NCBI GenBank assembly: GCA_900539165.1
Contig: UQAZ01000001.1
Span: 62,001-126,000, forward strand
Origin: an uncultured Oscillospiraceae bacterium
Lineage (GTDB): Bacteria > Bacillota > Clostridia > Oscillospirales > Acutalibacteraceae
Direction: 5' to 3'
DNA: 64,000 nucleotides
The position numbers and the translations under genes are program-made. Within the stretch, counting starts at the first letter, position 1. Each line of letters opens with the position of its first letter. A model generated the notes under the pieces. The model searched no databases and was not told where the DNA came from. It saw only the letters and a list, made by a program, of their open reading frames with translations. Shown here one piece after another: positions 52,368-61,358 of this stretch.

Positions 52368-54440
52368 ATGAGCTACGATATGCTTTTCTCTCCTATTAAA
52401 ATAGGACAACTTGAGATTAAAAACAGAATCGTTATGGCACCTATGTGTATGGGCTTCGGTCAGTTTGACGGCAGAGTTACAGAGGCCATGATGAACCATT
52501 ATGTCGAGCGTGCAAAGGGCGGAGCAGGATTGATTATTACCGAAATCACTCGTGTTAATGATGTAACAGGCGCCGCTTCTTTCGGTCAACTTGGACTTTC
52601 CCACGATTATCAAATCGAAGGGCTTGCTCTTATGGTTGAGCGTGTGCATTCATACGGTGCAAAAATTATGGTAGAGCTTCATCATCCCGGCAGACAGAAT
52701 TTGGGCTTGATGATAGGTACTGTACCGCTGAGCGTTGCTTGTGATAAAATTATGGGTAACGCTTATTCAAAGCTTTTGACGGGGGCAATTATCCCACCGG
52801 GTAAAAAACTTCAGGATAAGGACATTGTTCCGAGAACGGTTGCGCCGTCAAAGTGCGAAAAATCAAAAATGGCTGAAAGTGTCAACAGAGCGCTCACTAA
52901 GCGTGGTATTAAAAAGCTTGTGCGTCAGTTCGTTGATGCGGCTGTAAGAGCAAAGCGTGCAGGCTGCGACGGTGTTGAGCTTCACGCCGCACACGGATAT
53001 TTAATTCAGCAGTTTTTGTCTCCTTATACCAACAGAAGAAATGACGAATACGGCGGAAGCTTAGAAAACAGAATGCGTTTTCTTAACGAAATTATTGACG
53101 GCATTCGTGCTGAGTGCGGATATGATTTTCCGATTATCGTTCGTTTGAGCGTTGATGAAATGTACGACAGAATCGGCGAAAAAGGAAAAGGCTACGGACT
53201 TGATGAGGGCTTAAAGATTGCAAAAGCACTCAGCGACAGAAAAATTGACGCTATTGATGTTTCTTCCGCAAGCTATGATACCTTTAACTATTGGCTTGAG
53301 CCTACAACCTTTGAATGCGGCTGGAGAAAAAATCTTGCCGCCGAGGTTAAAAAGGTTGTGGATATTCCTGTTCTTGCAGCTAACCTTATTCGCTCTCCCG
53401 AGCAGGCCGAGCAACAACTTGAGGACGGCATTCAGGATATGATTTCTCTGGGCAGACCGTTGCTTGCCGACCCGCATTGGGCAGAAAAAGTTAAAAACGG
53501 CAAGCAGGACACAATTAAGCGTTGTATCTGCTGTCTATATTGCTTTGAGAGTATGGAAAATAACGCATATAAATATACTCACGGAAATTGTTCTGTTAAT
53601 CCGTTTATCGGCAGAGACGGCGAGCAGCTTAAAATGAACGGTAACGGCAGAAAAATTCTTATTGCCGGTGCAGGCGTTGCAGGTCTTACCTGTGCAGAGC
53701 TTTTTGCTAAGCGTGGATTTGATGTAACTGTTTATGAAAAGGAAAAAGAAATAGGCGGTCAAATTAATTTGGCTGATAAGCCTCCGCATAAGGAAAAAAT
53801 CCATTGGTGCGTAGAGGATTTGTATGTTAATGCAAAAAATAACGGTGCAAAGTTTGTGCTTGGTACAGAGCTTACCGAGGAAATTATTGACGAATCGGCA
53901 CCTGAATTTGTAATTACGGCAACGGGTGCAAACGCAGTATTTCCTAAGCCGTTTGTTAAGGATAATGTTTGCACGGTGACCGACATTCTTGACGGTAAAA
54001 TCGTGTTAAAGGATAAAAGAGTAGCTCTTATCGGCTCCGGTATGACCGGACTTGAAACCTCCGAGCTGTTATGCTCTATGGGTAATAAGGTTACTGTTGT
54101 TGAGATGGCTGATGAAATCGCTCCGGGCGGATATTTCCAGCATATCGACGACGCTCTTCCTAAGCTTTATGATGCAGGCACAGTATTTATGACCTCGTCA
54201 AAGCTTGTTGAGATAAATGAAAACGGTATTGTTACCGAAAACACAAAAACTGCTGAAAAAACTGCCGTAAAGGCAGATTTTGTCGTACTTTCTCTCGGCT
54301 CAAGAAGCGATAATCGCCTTTATGAGCAGATTAAGGACAGCACAAAATATAAGGTAATTAATGTCGGTGACAGCCAAAAGGTCGGCAGAATTGCAAATGC
54401 TACCGAGGCTGCTTACCGTGCAGTAATATCTATTGATTAA
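52368..54440 (+). CDS. NADH:flavin oxidoreductase with Fe-S and FAD domains (2-enoate/2,4-dienoyl-CoA reductase family)
   Basis: 690 residues from ATG 52368 (SD gaggga). N-terminal OYE-like FMN barrel (residues 1-about 375: FSPIKIGQLEIKNRIVMAPM, ELHAAHGYLIQQFLSPYTNRR), a [4Fe-4S] cysteine region (C386, C388, C389, C392, C408), and a C-terminal FAD/NAD domain (ILIAGAGVAGLTCAELFAKRG, VALIGSGMTGLETSELL). Such enzymes reduce C=C bonds of enoates, dienoyl-CoA, bile acids or flavonoids; the substrate here cannot be read. The usual CxxCxxxCx11-12C is altered: one residue short between the second and third Cys and longer before the last. Ends 13 bases before lacZ, an unusual partner. Confidence 0.88.
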   Translation: MSYDMLFSPIKIGQLEIKNRIVMAPMCMGFGQFDGRVTEAMMNHYVERAKGGAGLIITEITRVNDVTGAASFGQLGLSHDYQIEGLALMVERVHSYGAKIMVELHHPGRQNLGLMIGTVPLSVACDKIMGNAYSKLLTGAIIPPGKKLQDKDIVPRTVAPSKCEKSKMAESVNRALTKRGIKKLVRQFVDAAVRAKRAGCDGVELHAAHGYLIQQFLSPYTNRRNDEYGGSLENRMRFLNEIIDGIRAECGYDFPIIVRLSVDEMYDRIGEKGKGYGLDEGLKIAKALSDRKIDAIDVSSASYDTFNYWLEPTTFECGWRKNLAAEVKKVVDIPVLAANLIRSPEQAEQQLEDGIQDMISLGRPLLADPHWAEKVKNGKQDTIKRCICCLYCFESMENNAYKYTHGNCSVNPFIGRDGEQLKMNGNGRKILIAGAGVAGLTCAELFAKRGFDVTVYEKEKEIGGQINLADKPPHKEKIHWCVEDLYVNAKNNGAKFVLGTELTEEIIDESAPEFVITATGANAVFPKPFVKDNVCTVTDILDGKIVLKDKRVALIGSGMTGLETSELLCSMGNKVTVVEMADEIAPGGYFQHIDDALPKLYDAGTVFMTSSKLVEINENGIVTENTKTAEKTAVKADFVVLSLGSRSDNRLYEQIKDSTKYKVINVGDSQKVGRIANATEAAYRAVISID

Positions 54441-54453
54441 AAAGGGGTAAATT

Positions 54454-57400
54454 ATGGCAGAAAAGTACATTTGGGAGGACCCTAAAAAGGTTCATATCAA
54501 TAAAGAAAAGGGACATACAATTATGATGCCCTTTGACAGCGTTGAGGACGCTCTTTCAGGAGATGAATCTAAGTATAAGCAAAGTCTTAACGGACAGTGG
54601 CAGTTCTATTGGCAGAGAGGTCTTGCACCGCTGCCGGAGGGCTACGAAAAGGCTGATTTTGACGATTCGTCTTGGGGCGATATAACCGTTCCCGGCGTAT
54701 GGCAAACTCAGGGATACAGTGTTCCTTATTATTATGCAAGTACATTCCCGAGAGCATTCAGCCGTTCAAGAATGAAAATTCCTTGCATTGACCATACTAT
54801 GCAGGAAATCGGTATCTATCGTCGTAAATTCACAGTTGATAAGGATTGGGACGGCAGAGATATTTTCCTTCATTTCGGCGCTTGTAAGGCTGCACTTGAG
54901 GTTTGGGTAAACGGTGAATATGTAGGTTATTCTACCTGTTCTATGACTCCTCACGAGTTTAATGTTACGAAGTATCTCAAGGATGGAGAAAATACAGTTT
55001 GCGCTAAGGTGTATCGTTATGCCGCTTCTACATATATCGAGGATCAGGATATGTGGTGGCTTTGCGGTATTTACCGTGAGGTGTATATTTTTGCCGAGCC
55101 TAAGCAGAGACTCTTTGACTTCTATGCAAAGACTGATTTGGATGAAGAATATAAGGACGCTGTTCTTAATATTGACTTCCATATTAATAATACTTCATCA
55201 CAGGAAAAGGAACTTCAGGTAAGCTCATATCTTATCAGCGATACCGATAAGGAAATTCCTCTTGATGATGCTAAAATCACCCTTCCCGCAAATTGCAACG
55301 GTGAGGTGAGCATTTCTAACGAGATTAAAAATCCTAAAAAGTGGTCGGCAGAACAACCTAATCTTTATAAGCTTGTTATGCTTCTCAAGGACGAAAACGG
55401 CGATGTTATCTGCGTTAAGACATTCGACATCGGATTTAAGAAGGTAGAAATCATCGGTGAAAAAATTCTCTTTAACGGTGTTCCTATGCTTGTTCGTGGT
55501 GTAAACCGTCACGATTTTGATATGGATAACGGCTGGGCAGTACCGAAAGAAATGTATACTAAGGACTTAGACCTTATGAAGATGGGTAATGTAAACGCAA
55601 TTCGTACCTCGCATTATCCTGATGACCCTTATTTCTACGACCTTTGTAATCAGTACGGCTTCTATGTAATGGACGAGTGCGATTTGGAATCTCACGGCGT
55701 TCGTCGTAAGGGCGTTCCCGGTTCAAATCCGCTTTGGACAGACCTTGCTGTTGATAAGATGGAAAGAATGGTTCTGCGTGACAGAAACTATCCTTGTATC
55801 TTTATGTGGTCTCTCGGTAACGAGGCAGGCGACGGCGATAACTTTATGAATATGAAGCAGGCTGCTCTCGCTCTTGACGATACTCGTCAGTTCCACTATG
55901 AAGGTGACTTTGATTTAACTAAGAGTGATGTTATTTCCCGTATGTATCCTACCGAGGATGTTATGAAAAAGCTCGGAAATAAAGAGCCTATCACAATTTC
56001 ACTCTATGATAATATTGCTAATCAGCTCGCTGCCGATTCTAAGCCTATTTCTGCCGAGATGTATAATAAGCCTGTACTTCTTTGCGAATATGCTCACAGT
56101 ATGGAAAATTCCCTGGGAAATTTCCAAGAGTATATGGATGACTTTGAGAAGTACGATAATATGGCAGGCGGCTTCATTTGGGACTGGGTTGACCAAACTC
56201 TCCATGTAAAGGACGAAAACGGTAAGGATAATTATCTTTACGGTACTGACTTTGAAAAGGATGAGCCAAGACATTGGTACAGCGGAATTAACACTACCGC
56301 TATGACCGGTTCTAATACATATTTCTGTGCTAACGGTGTTATCTCTGCTCTTCGTGAGCCGCACCCTCAGTATACAGAAATGCGCTATGTTTACAGACCT
56401 ATCGTTACCACAGCGTTTGATTTGGCTAAGGGTAGATTTAATGTTCGTTCTCGCTTTGCTTTTACTGATGTTTCTTCATTTAAGTGTAAGTGGGTAATTA
56501 AAGCAGAGGGCGAGGAAATTCAAAGCGGCGAAATGGAAAAATTTGCCGTTTCACCTCTTCAGGAACAGTTTATTGATATTCCTTACGACTATTCTAAGCT
56601 TCCTCAGGATAAGGAATGCGTATTGACTATATCGTTCCATTCTAAGAAAAAGAGCCTCGGTATTAAAAATAATGCCGAAATCGCATACGACCAGTTTATC
56701 CTTAATCCAATGCAAAAGCCTGCTATGGCTAAGCAAACGGTTAAAACCGATGTTGACCAAAAGAATAATACTGTTCAGATTACAGGTGAGGCTTACGGCG
56801 TAAGAATTGTTGACGGAGCAGTTGTTTCATATGTTGTTGACGGCAAAGAGCTTTTGACAGCACCTATGGCACCAAACTACTTTAGAGCGCTTACAGATAA
56901 CGATATTGACTTCCTTAACTTCACAGCACCGTTTATCTTTGCTCATCCATATTATAAGTGGAAGCGTGCAACTAAGGCTGTTAAGGCTGTTAAAACAACC
57001 GTTGAAAATAATGACGGTACAGTTAAGGTAAGGATTGCACTTAGCGTACCTTATATGAAGGATGCGTTCGTTTCGTATACCGTTTATTCCGACGGTAAGC
57101 TTGCCGTGTTCCACAGTGCTGTACCAAAGGCCGCATTGCTTCGCTTTGGCTATGAGTGGAATGTTGACAGAAGCCTTACACAGATTTCTTGGTACGGCAG
57201 AGGTGACGCACCGTCATATCCTGACCGTAAGTCGGGTTATAAGATTGATAATTATTCAATGCCTATTGATAAGTTTGAATATACATATATGAGGCCTCAG
57301 GAGTCGTCAACCAGAGCAGATGTCAGATACTTCACTCTTACAGATAAGAAGGGTAAGGGTATTAAGGTTACTGCATATTATGAGCAACCGTTTATGTTCT

Positions 57401-57609
57401 CTGCACTTGAGTACACTCCGCTTATGCTCGATAAATTCCAGCATGTAAATGAGGTTAAACGTGATAATGATATTACGGTAACTGTTGACTCGTCTCAGTA
57501 CGGTGTGGGCGGTGACCTTCCGGGTCAGGCTTGCGTAAGAGACAAGTATCAGGTTAAGGCAGGACAAAAGCAAATGCTTTCGTTCCTTGTTGAACCATAC
57601 GAAAAGTAA
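54454..57609 (+). CDS. lacZ: GH2 beta-galactosidase
   Basis: 1051 residues, the long LacZ form. Sugar-binding domain (GVWQTQGYSVPYYYASTFPR, YVGYSTCSMTPHEFNVT), immunoglobulin-like domains, the TIM barrel with RGVNRHDFD, acid/base E457 in MWSLGNEAGDG, nucleophile E545 in LLCEYAHSMENSLGNF, FIWDWVDQTL, and a C-terminal Bgal small-chain domain (about 770-1050) starting near NNTVQITGEAYG. Cytoplasmic, no signal peptide. SD aaaggggt. It hydrolyses lactose or other beta-galactosides, perhaps imported by the GPH symporter nearby. In an operon with the enoate reductase and comEC. Confidence 0.94.
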   Translation: MAEKYIWEDPKKVHINKEKGHTIMMPFDSVEDALSGDESKYKQSLNGQWQFYWQRGLAPLPEGYEKADFDDSSWGDITVPGVWQTQGYSVPYYYASTFPRAFSRSRMKIPCIDHTMQEIGIYRRKFTVDKDWDGRDIFLHFGACKAALEVWVNGEYVGYSTCSMTPHEFNVTKYLKDGENTVCAKVYRYAASTYIEDQDMWWLCGIYREVYIFAEPKQRLFDFYAKTDLDEEYKDAVLNIDFHINNTSSQEKELQVSSYLISDTDKEIPLDDAKITLPANCNGEVSISNEIKNPKKWSAEQPNLYKLVMLLKDENGDVICVKTFDIGFKKVEIIGEKILFNGVPMLVRGVNRHDFDMDNGWAVPKEMYTKDLDLMKMGNVNAIRTSHYPDDPYFYDLCNQYGFYVMDECDLESHGVRRKGVPGSNPLWTDLAVDKMERMVLRDRNYPCIFMWSLGNEAGDGDNFMNMKQAALALDDTRQFHYEGDFDLTKSDVISRMYPTEDVMKKLGNKEPITISLYDNIANQLAADSKPISAEMYNKPVLLCEYAHSMENSLGNFQEYMDDFEKYDNMAGGFIWDWVDQTLHVKDENGKDNYLYGTDFEKDEPRHWYSGINTTAMTGSNTYFCANGVISALREPHPQYTEMRYVYRPIVTTAFDLAKGRFNVRSRFAFTDVSSFKCKWVIKAEGEEIQSGEMEKFAVSPLQEQFIDIPYDYSKLPQDKECVLTISFHSKKKSLGIKNNAEIAYDQFILNPMQKPAMAKQTVKTDVDQKNNTVQITGEAYGVRIVDGAVVSYVVDGKELLTAPMAPNYFRALTDNDIDFLNFTAPFIFAHPYYKWKRATKAVKAVKTTVENNDGTVKVRIALSVPYMKDAFVSYTVYSDGKLAVFHSAVPKAALLRFGYEWNVDRSLTQISWYGRGDAPSYPDRKSGYKIDNYSMPIDKFEYTYMRPQESSTRADVRYFTLTDKKGKGIKVTAYYEQPFMFSALEYTPLMLDKFQHVNEVKRDNDITVTVDSSQYGVGGDLPGQACVRDKYQVKAGQKQMLSFLVEPYEK

Positions 57610-57643
57610 TTCTGAATGTATATGTTATTTAATCGGTAGACAG

Positions 57644-59707
57644 ATGAAAAGAGTTTTTGCATATATCGGTTTTTCTGCGGCAATGACTCAGCTTGTGCTT
57701 TGCCTTGTACCGATGATATATAGCGAATATATTAGAATAGCGGCATTTGGGCTTGCAACGATTTTTGTTGCAAGCCTTTTCTTGCCTGTGTTCAGACGAG
57801 CTGAGGTCGTTCCTCTTTGCAGCGGCGTCGCTCTTTTTACTTGTCTTTTGTTTTTGTTTAACCTAAATACTGCTGTTCTGCCTGTAACGGACTTGGATTC
57901 ATTTACTGCCGATTGTGTATTTTATGTTACAGATAATCCCCATGTTACCGGTTCGGCTGTAACTTATGACGCTTATGTCAAATGTGTTAATTTGCCGTCT
58001 GCGGTACAAAATTTCAAGACAGTTGTTCTCACCGATGAAATGACAGAGCTTGAGCCTTTTCGTGAATATGTCGGCTCACTTGATTTTTATACAAAATATA
58101 GCAATGCAATGTCATCGTTCGGTCAGTTTTCAAATAGGGTATATATTAATTCCCGATTGAATTATGTTCTTTCGGCAGGCGATATGGTTGATTCTCCTAT
58201 GCGTTTTGTTCTTGCTGTAAGAAATGATGTGGTTGACACAATGCGCCGATACCTTGGCGATGATTATGCAGGCTTGTCTGTTGCTCTTACAACGGGCAGT
58301 AAGGCGTATTTGAATTCGTCCGTCAGGTCTGCCTTTACTAATCTCGGCATTTCGCATTTGACGGCAGTTTCAGGCTTGCATTTGTCTGTTATTACGGGTA
58401 CGTTTATCTTTGTGCTTAGAGCTTTGAAGGTCGATAAAAGACTTGCTGCCACATTGGGTATACTGCTTACTTTGTTTTATATTGCTTTTGCGAATTTTTC
58501 TGGCTCGGTTGTCCGTGCGGGAATTATGCTTGTTGTGCTTTTCTCTGCCGACTTCTTTAATATGAGAAGCGACAGCCTTAATTCGCTCGGCTTAGCAGTC
58601 GCCGTTATGTGCCTTAATCCGTATGCCGTTACCGATATAGGTTCGGTTTTGAGCGTGCTTTGTATAATTGCCGTTGTCGTTGTAATGCCTGCCGTTTCGG
58701 CTAAGATGACCGTTAGATGTGTGGATCCGCTTAATAAAACCCAGTCAGAGCGTGCTAAGGAGAGATTAATGAAGCTCCTCTCGGGCTTTTATACCTCTGT
58801 TATAATTGCGGCGGTGACTATGCCCGTTTGTTATGCGTTTTTCGGCTTTGTGTCTGTTTTCTCGGCTGTTGCTAATATAGTTGCCATACCGTTGGGCAGT
58901 CTTTGCGTTGTGTTTTCGCTTTTGTTGTACTTGGTGTCGCTGCTTCATATTCCTTTTGTGACCCTTGCCGTTGCTTCGCTTACATATATTCTTGACGGAG
59001 CGTTGATTAAATGCGTTACATTTTTTAACTCTTTGGGTAATCACAGCTTTGCTCTTGATTATAGATACGGCTTTGTTTTTGCGTGTATTTTTATTCTCAT
59101 TTGCGTTGCTGTTTTGATGGATAAAAAGCAAGCTTATAAGGTCTGTGCAGTCCTTTGCTGTGCGATTTTTGTCGTTTCTTCTGTCACCTTTGAAGCAGTT
59201 GAGAGCAGTAATTCTTCTGTCTATCTTACCGGAAACGGTGCAGGGGTTGTAAGATGTGAAAATAAAAATGTCGTTTTTGGCGTAAGCAATGCCCGTGAGT
59301 ATTTAAGCGTTGCAGATTATTTGCAGAGCAATTCTTTGAGCGTTGATGTTCTTGTGTCGGATAATGATTACTTTTCTTCGCTTATTTGTGATAGGTTTGA
59401 GGTGTCAGCCTTGATTTGTGACGAATTTAATGATACAATACTTAATAATTCAAATAAGGATTATTTGATTGTAAACGATACCGCCGATATGGTTATAGGT
59501 AATAACAGTCGCCTTTGTTTTAATAAAGGCAGAGTGTTGTTCGACTTAAACGGCTTTACCGTCGGCAATGATGATTCGGCAGATGCTTTTGTCAGCCACT
59601 CAGAAATCATAGATTCAAATGGAATTATATTGCTCAAAAACGGTGATGCTCTATATACCATAAATGATAAAAACACATTTAGTATCAGGAGATTTGATAA
59701 TGGCTAA
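57644..59707 (+). CDS. comEC: ComEC/Rec2 competence membrane protein with decayed MBL domain
   Basis: 687 residues from ATG 57644 (35 bases after lacZ; a possible upstream ATG/TTG would overlap lacZ). N-terminal OB-like DUF4131 region, then the Competence domain with TTGSKAYLNSSVRSAFTNLGISHLTAVSGLHLSVITG and about ten TM segments. It forms the channel for single-stranded DNA. The last about 150 residues lie where ComEC usually has a metallo-beta-lactamase nuclease domain, but no HxHxDH or other metal ligands are found, only a shortened strand pattern (VYLTGNGAGVVRCENKNVVF, VDVLVSDNDYF). Overlaps holA by 8 bases. Confidence 0.88.
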   Translation: MKRVFAYIGFSAAMTQLVLCLVPMIYSEYIRIAAFGLATIFVASLFLPVFRRAEVVPLCSGVALFTCLLFLFNLNTAVLPVTDLDSFTADCVFYVTDNPHVTGSAVTYDAYVKCVNLPSAVQNFKTVVLTDEMTELEPFREYVGSLDFYTKYSNAMSSFGQFSNRVYINSRLNYVLSAGDMVDSPMRFVLAVRNDVVDTMRRYLGDDYAGLSVALTTGSKAYLNSSVRSAFTNLGISHLTAVSGLHLSVITGTFIFVLRALKVDKRLAATLGILLTLFYIAFANFSGSVVRAGIMLVVLFSADFFNMRSDSLNSLGLAVAVMCLNPYAVTDIGSVLSVLCIIAVVVVMPAVSAKMTVRCVDPLNKTQSERAKERLMKLLSGFYTSVIIAAVTMPVCYAFFGFVSVFSAVANIVAIPLGSLCVVFSLLLYLVSLLHIPFVTLAVASLTYILDGALIKCVTFFNSLGNHSFALDYRYGFVFACIFILICVAVLMDKKQAYKVCAVLCCAIFVVSSVTFEAVESSNSSVYLTGNGAGVVRCENKNVVFGVSNAREYLSVADYLQSNSLSVDVLVSDNDYFSSLICDRFEVSALICDEFNDTILNNSNKDYLIVNDTADMVIGNNSRLCFNKGRVLFDLNGFTVGNDDSADAFVSHSEIIDSNGIILLKNGDALYTINDKNTFSIRRFDNG

Positions 59708-60737
59708 AATCGGAGAAACCGAATTAAAAAACAGAATAAAAAACGGTGACTTTTCTCCGATTTATATAATTTACGGTGAGGAGAGCTACCTCAAAGAGCA
59801 TTATGTCGCTAAGCTTAAATCTAAGATAGTAGACCCGGCATTTGCCGATTTTAATTTTCATCAGTATGAAAACGGCAAAACTTCGCTTTCCGATATACTC
59901 AATGATGCAGATATGATGCCGATGATGAGCGAATATTCCTTTTTGCTCGTCCACGATTATCCGCTTAATAAGTCCAAGGAGGATATTGAACTTCTTAAAA
60001 AATACACTCAGGACGCTAACGAAAATGCCGTCATTGTGTTTTGGTTTGACAATGTTGAGGTCGATACCAAAAAGGACAGTAAGTGGAAAAGCATTGAGTC
60101 CGCCGTCGATAAAATCGGTGTTTGTATAGAATTTGAAAAGCGTACCGAGCGTGATTTGGCTCGCCTTGCAGTCGCTAAGGCTAAAAAGGCAGGCTGTGTT
60201 CTTGCGTCCAATAATGCACTTTATCTTGTGTCTGTTGTCGGGAATGATATTAAAACCGTTTTTAACGAGCTTGATAAACTCTGCTGTTATGTCAACGACG
60301 GAGAAATAACACGGGAAATTATTGATTTGCTTGCCGTTAAATGCTTGCAGGCAAGAGTTTTTGACCTGTCTAAGTTTATACTTGCAGGTAACTCGGACGG
60401 CGCATACGAGGTGCTTAGGGCTATGTTTGCCCAAAAAGAAAACCCGATTGCCGTTTTGTCGGTTATCTCATCGTGTTATATTGATATGTATAGGGTTAAG
60501 TGCGCTCTCGCCTCGGGTGAGGGCGAAGCGTCGTTGTCTAAATATTTTAATTACGGCAACAGAAAATGGCTTATTACAAATGCTGTCAGAGACAGTAAAA
60601 AGCTGTCTTTAGAGAATTTGCGTGATGCGATTGATGTCCTTAGCAGTACCGACGAAATGCTAAAATCCACCTCGCTTAATCCGAATTTACTTTTAGAAGA
60701 AACGGTTACTAAGCTTTTGATGCTGAGGAATGGCTGA
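59700..60737 (+). CDS. holA: DNA polymerase III delta subunit
   Basis: 345 residues from ATG 59700, preceded by SD aggaga; an in-frame ATG at 59664 lies inside comEC. AAA-like clamp-loader arm that opens the beta clamp: IYIIYGEESYLKEHYV (degenerate P-loop), FDNVEVDTKKDSKWKS, and the C-terminal helical domain with VLSVISSCYIDMYRVK. The comEC-holA order is common in Firmicutes; rpsT, which often follows, is replaced by rnmV. Confidence 0.92.
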   Translation: MAKIGETELKNRIKNGDFSPIYIIYGEESYLKEHYVAKLKSKIVDPAFADFNFHQYENGKTSLSDILNDADMMPMMSEYSFLLVHDYPLNKSKEDIELLKKYTQDANENAVIVFWFDNVEVDTKKDSKWKSIESAVDKIGVCIEFEKRTERDLARLAVAKAKKAGCVLASNNALYLVSVVGNDIKTVFNELDKLCCYVNDGEITREIIDLLAVKCLQARVFDLSKFILAGNSDGAYEVLRAMFAQKENPIAVLSVISSCYIDMYRVKCALASGEGEASLSKYFNYGNRKWLITNAVRDSKKLSLENLRDAIDVLSSTDEMLKSTSLNPNLLLEETVTKLLMLRNG

Positions 60738-61330
60738 TGAGTGAGAAAATTAAAATCAAAGAGGCTGTAATTGTTGAGGGAAGATACGATAAAATTAAGC
60801 TGTCAAATATAATTGACGCTTTCATTATCGAAACGGACGGCTTTTCGTTGTTTAAGGATAAGAAAAAGCTTGCGTTTATTAAAAAACTCGCAGAGCAACG
60901 GGGAATAGTGGTGCTAACCGATTCCGACCATGCAGGCTTTATGATTCGTAATCATATCGCAGGCGCTGTTTCTAAGCAACAAATTAAAAATGTTTATATT
61001 CCCGATGTTTTCGGAAAAGAAAAAAGAAAAAGCGAGCCGTCAAAGGAGGGCAAGCTTGGTGTTGAGGGAATGAGTAAGCAGGTTTTGCTTGAAGCGTTTG
61101 AAAGGGCAGGAGTAACCTCCACTCGATGTGAATGCACAAATCCTGTTACAAACATCGATTTTTATGAACTCGAACTTATGGGCGCTCAAAATTCTCGGGT
61201 GGCTCGTAAAGCCTTGTGCCAAAGCCTTGATTTGCCCGAATTTCTTTCAACCGCCTCCCTGATTTCCTGTATTAATAATATGATGACAAGGGAAGAATTT
61301 ATAAAAAAAGTAAAAGCTATGAGGATTTGA
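60737..61330 (+). CDS. rnmV: Ribonuclease M5, 5S rRNA maturation
   Basis: 197 residues. TOPRIM domain with VEGRYDK (catalytic Glu) and LTDSDHAG (DxD), then the family-specific EPSKEGKLGVEGMS and a C-terminal helical part. It trims 5S rRNA precursors, with ribosomal protein L18. Its ATG overlaps the holA stop (TGATGA). In Bacillus it sits by ksgA; here it follows holA. Confidence 0.92.
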   Translation: MSEKIKIKEAVIVEGRYDKIKLSNIIDAFIIETDGFSLFKDKKKLAFIKKLAEQRGIVVLTDSDHAGFMIRNHIAGAVSKQQIKNVYIPDVFGKEKRKSEPSKEGKLGVEGMSKQVLLEAFERAGVTSTRCECTNPVTNIDFYELELMGAQNSRVARKALCQSLDLPEFLSTASLISCINNMMTREEFIKKVKAMRI

Positions 61331-61355
61331 AATTGATTTTCGCCTCATAGCTTTT
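61312..61355. terminator. Bidirectional terminator between rnmV and tmcAL
   Basis: aaaagctatgagg (61312-61324) and cctcatagctttt (61343-61355) are exact complements of 13 bases with an 18-base loop. The left arm is part of the rnmV 3' end. Confidence 0.8.
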
Positions 61356-61358
61356 GTG

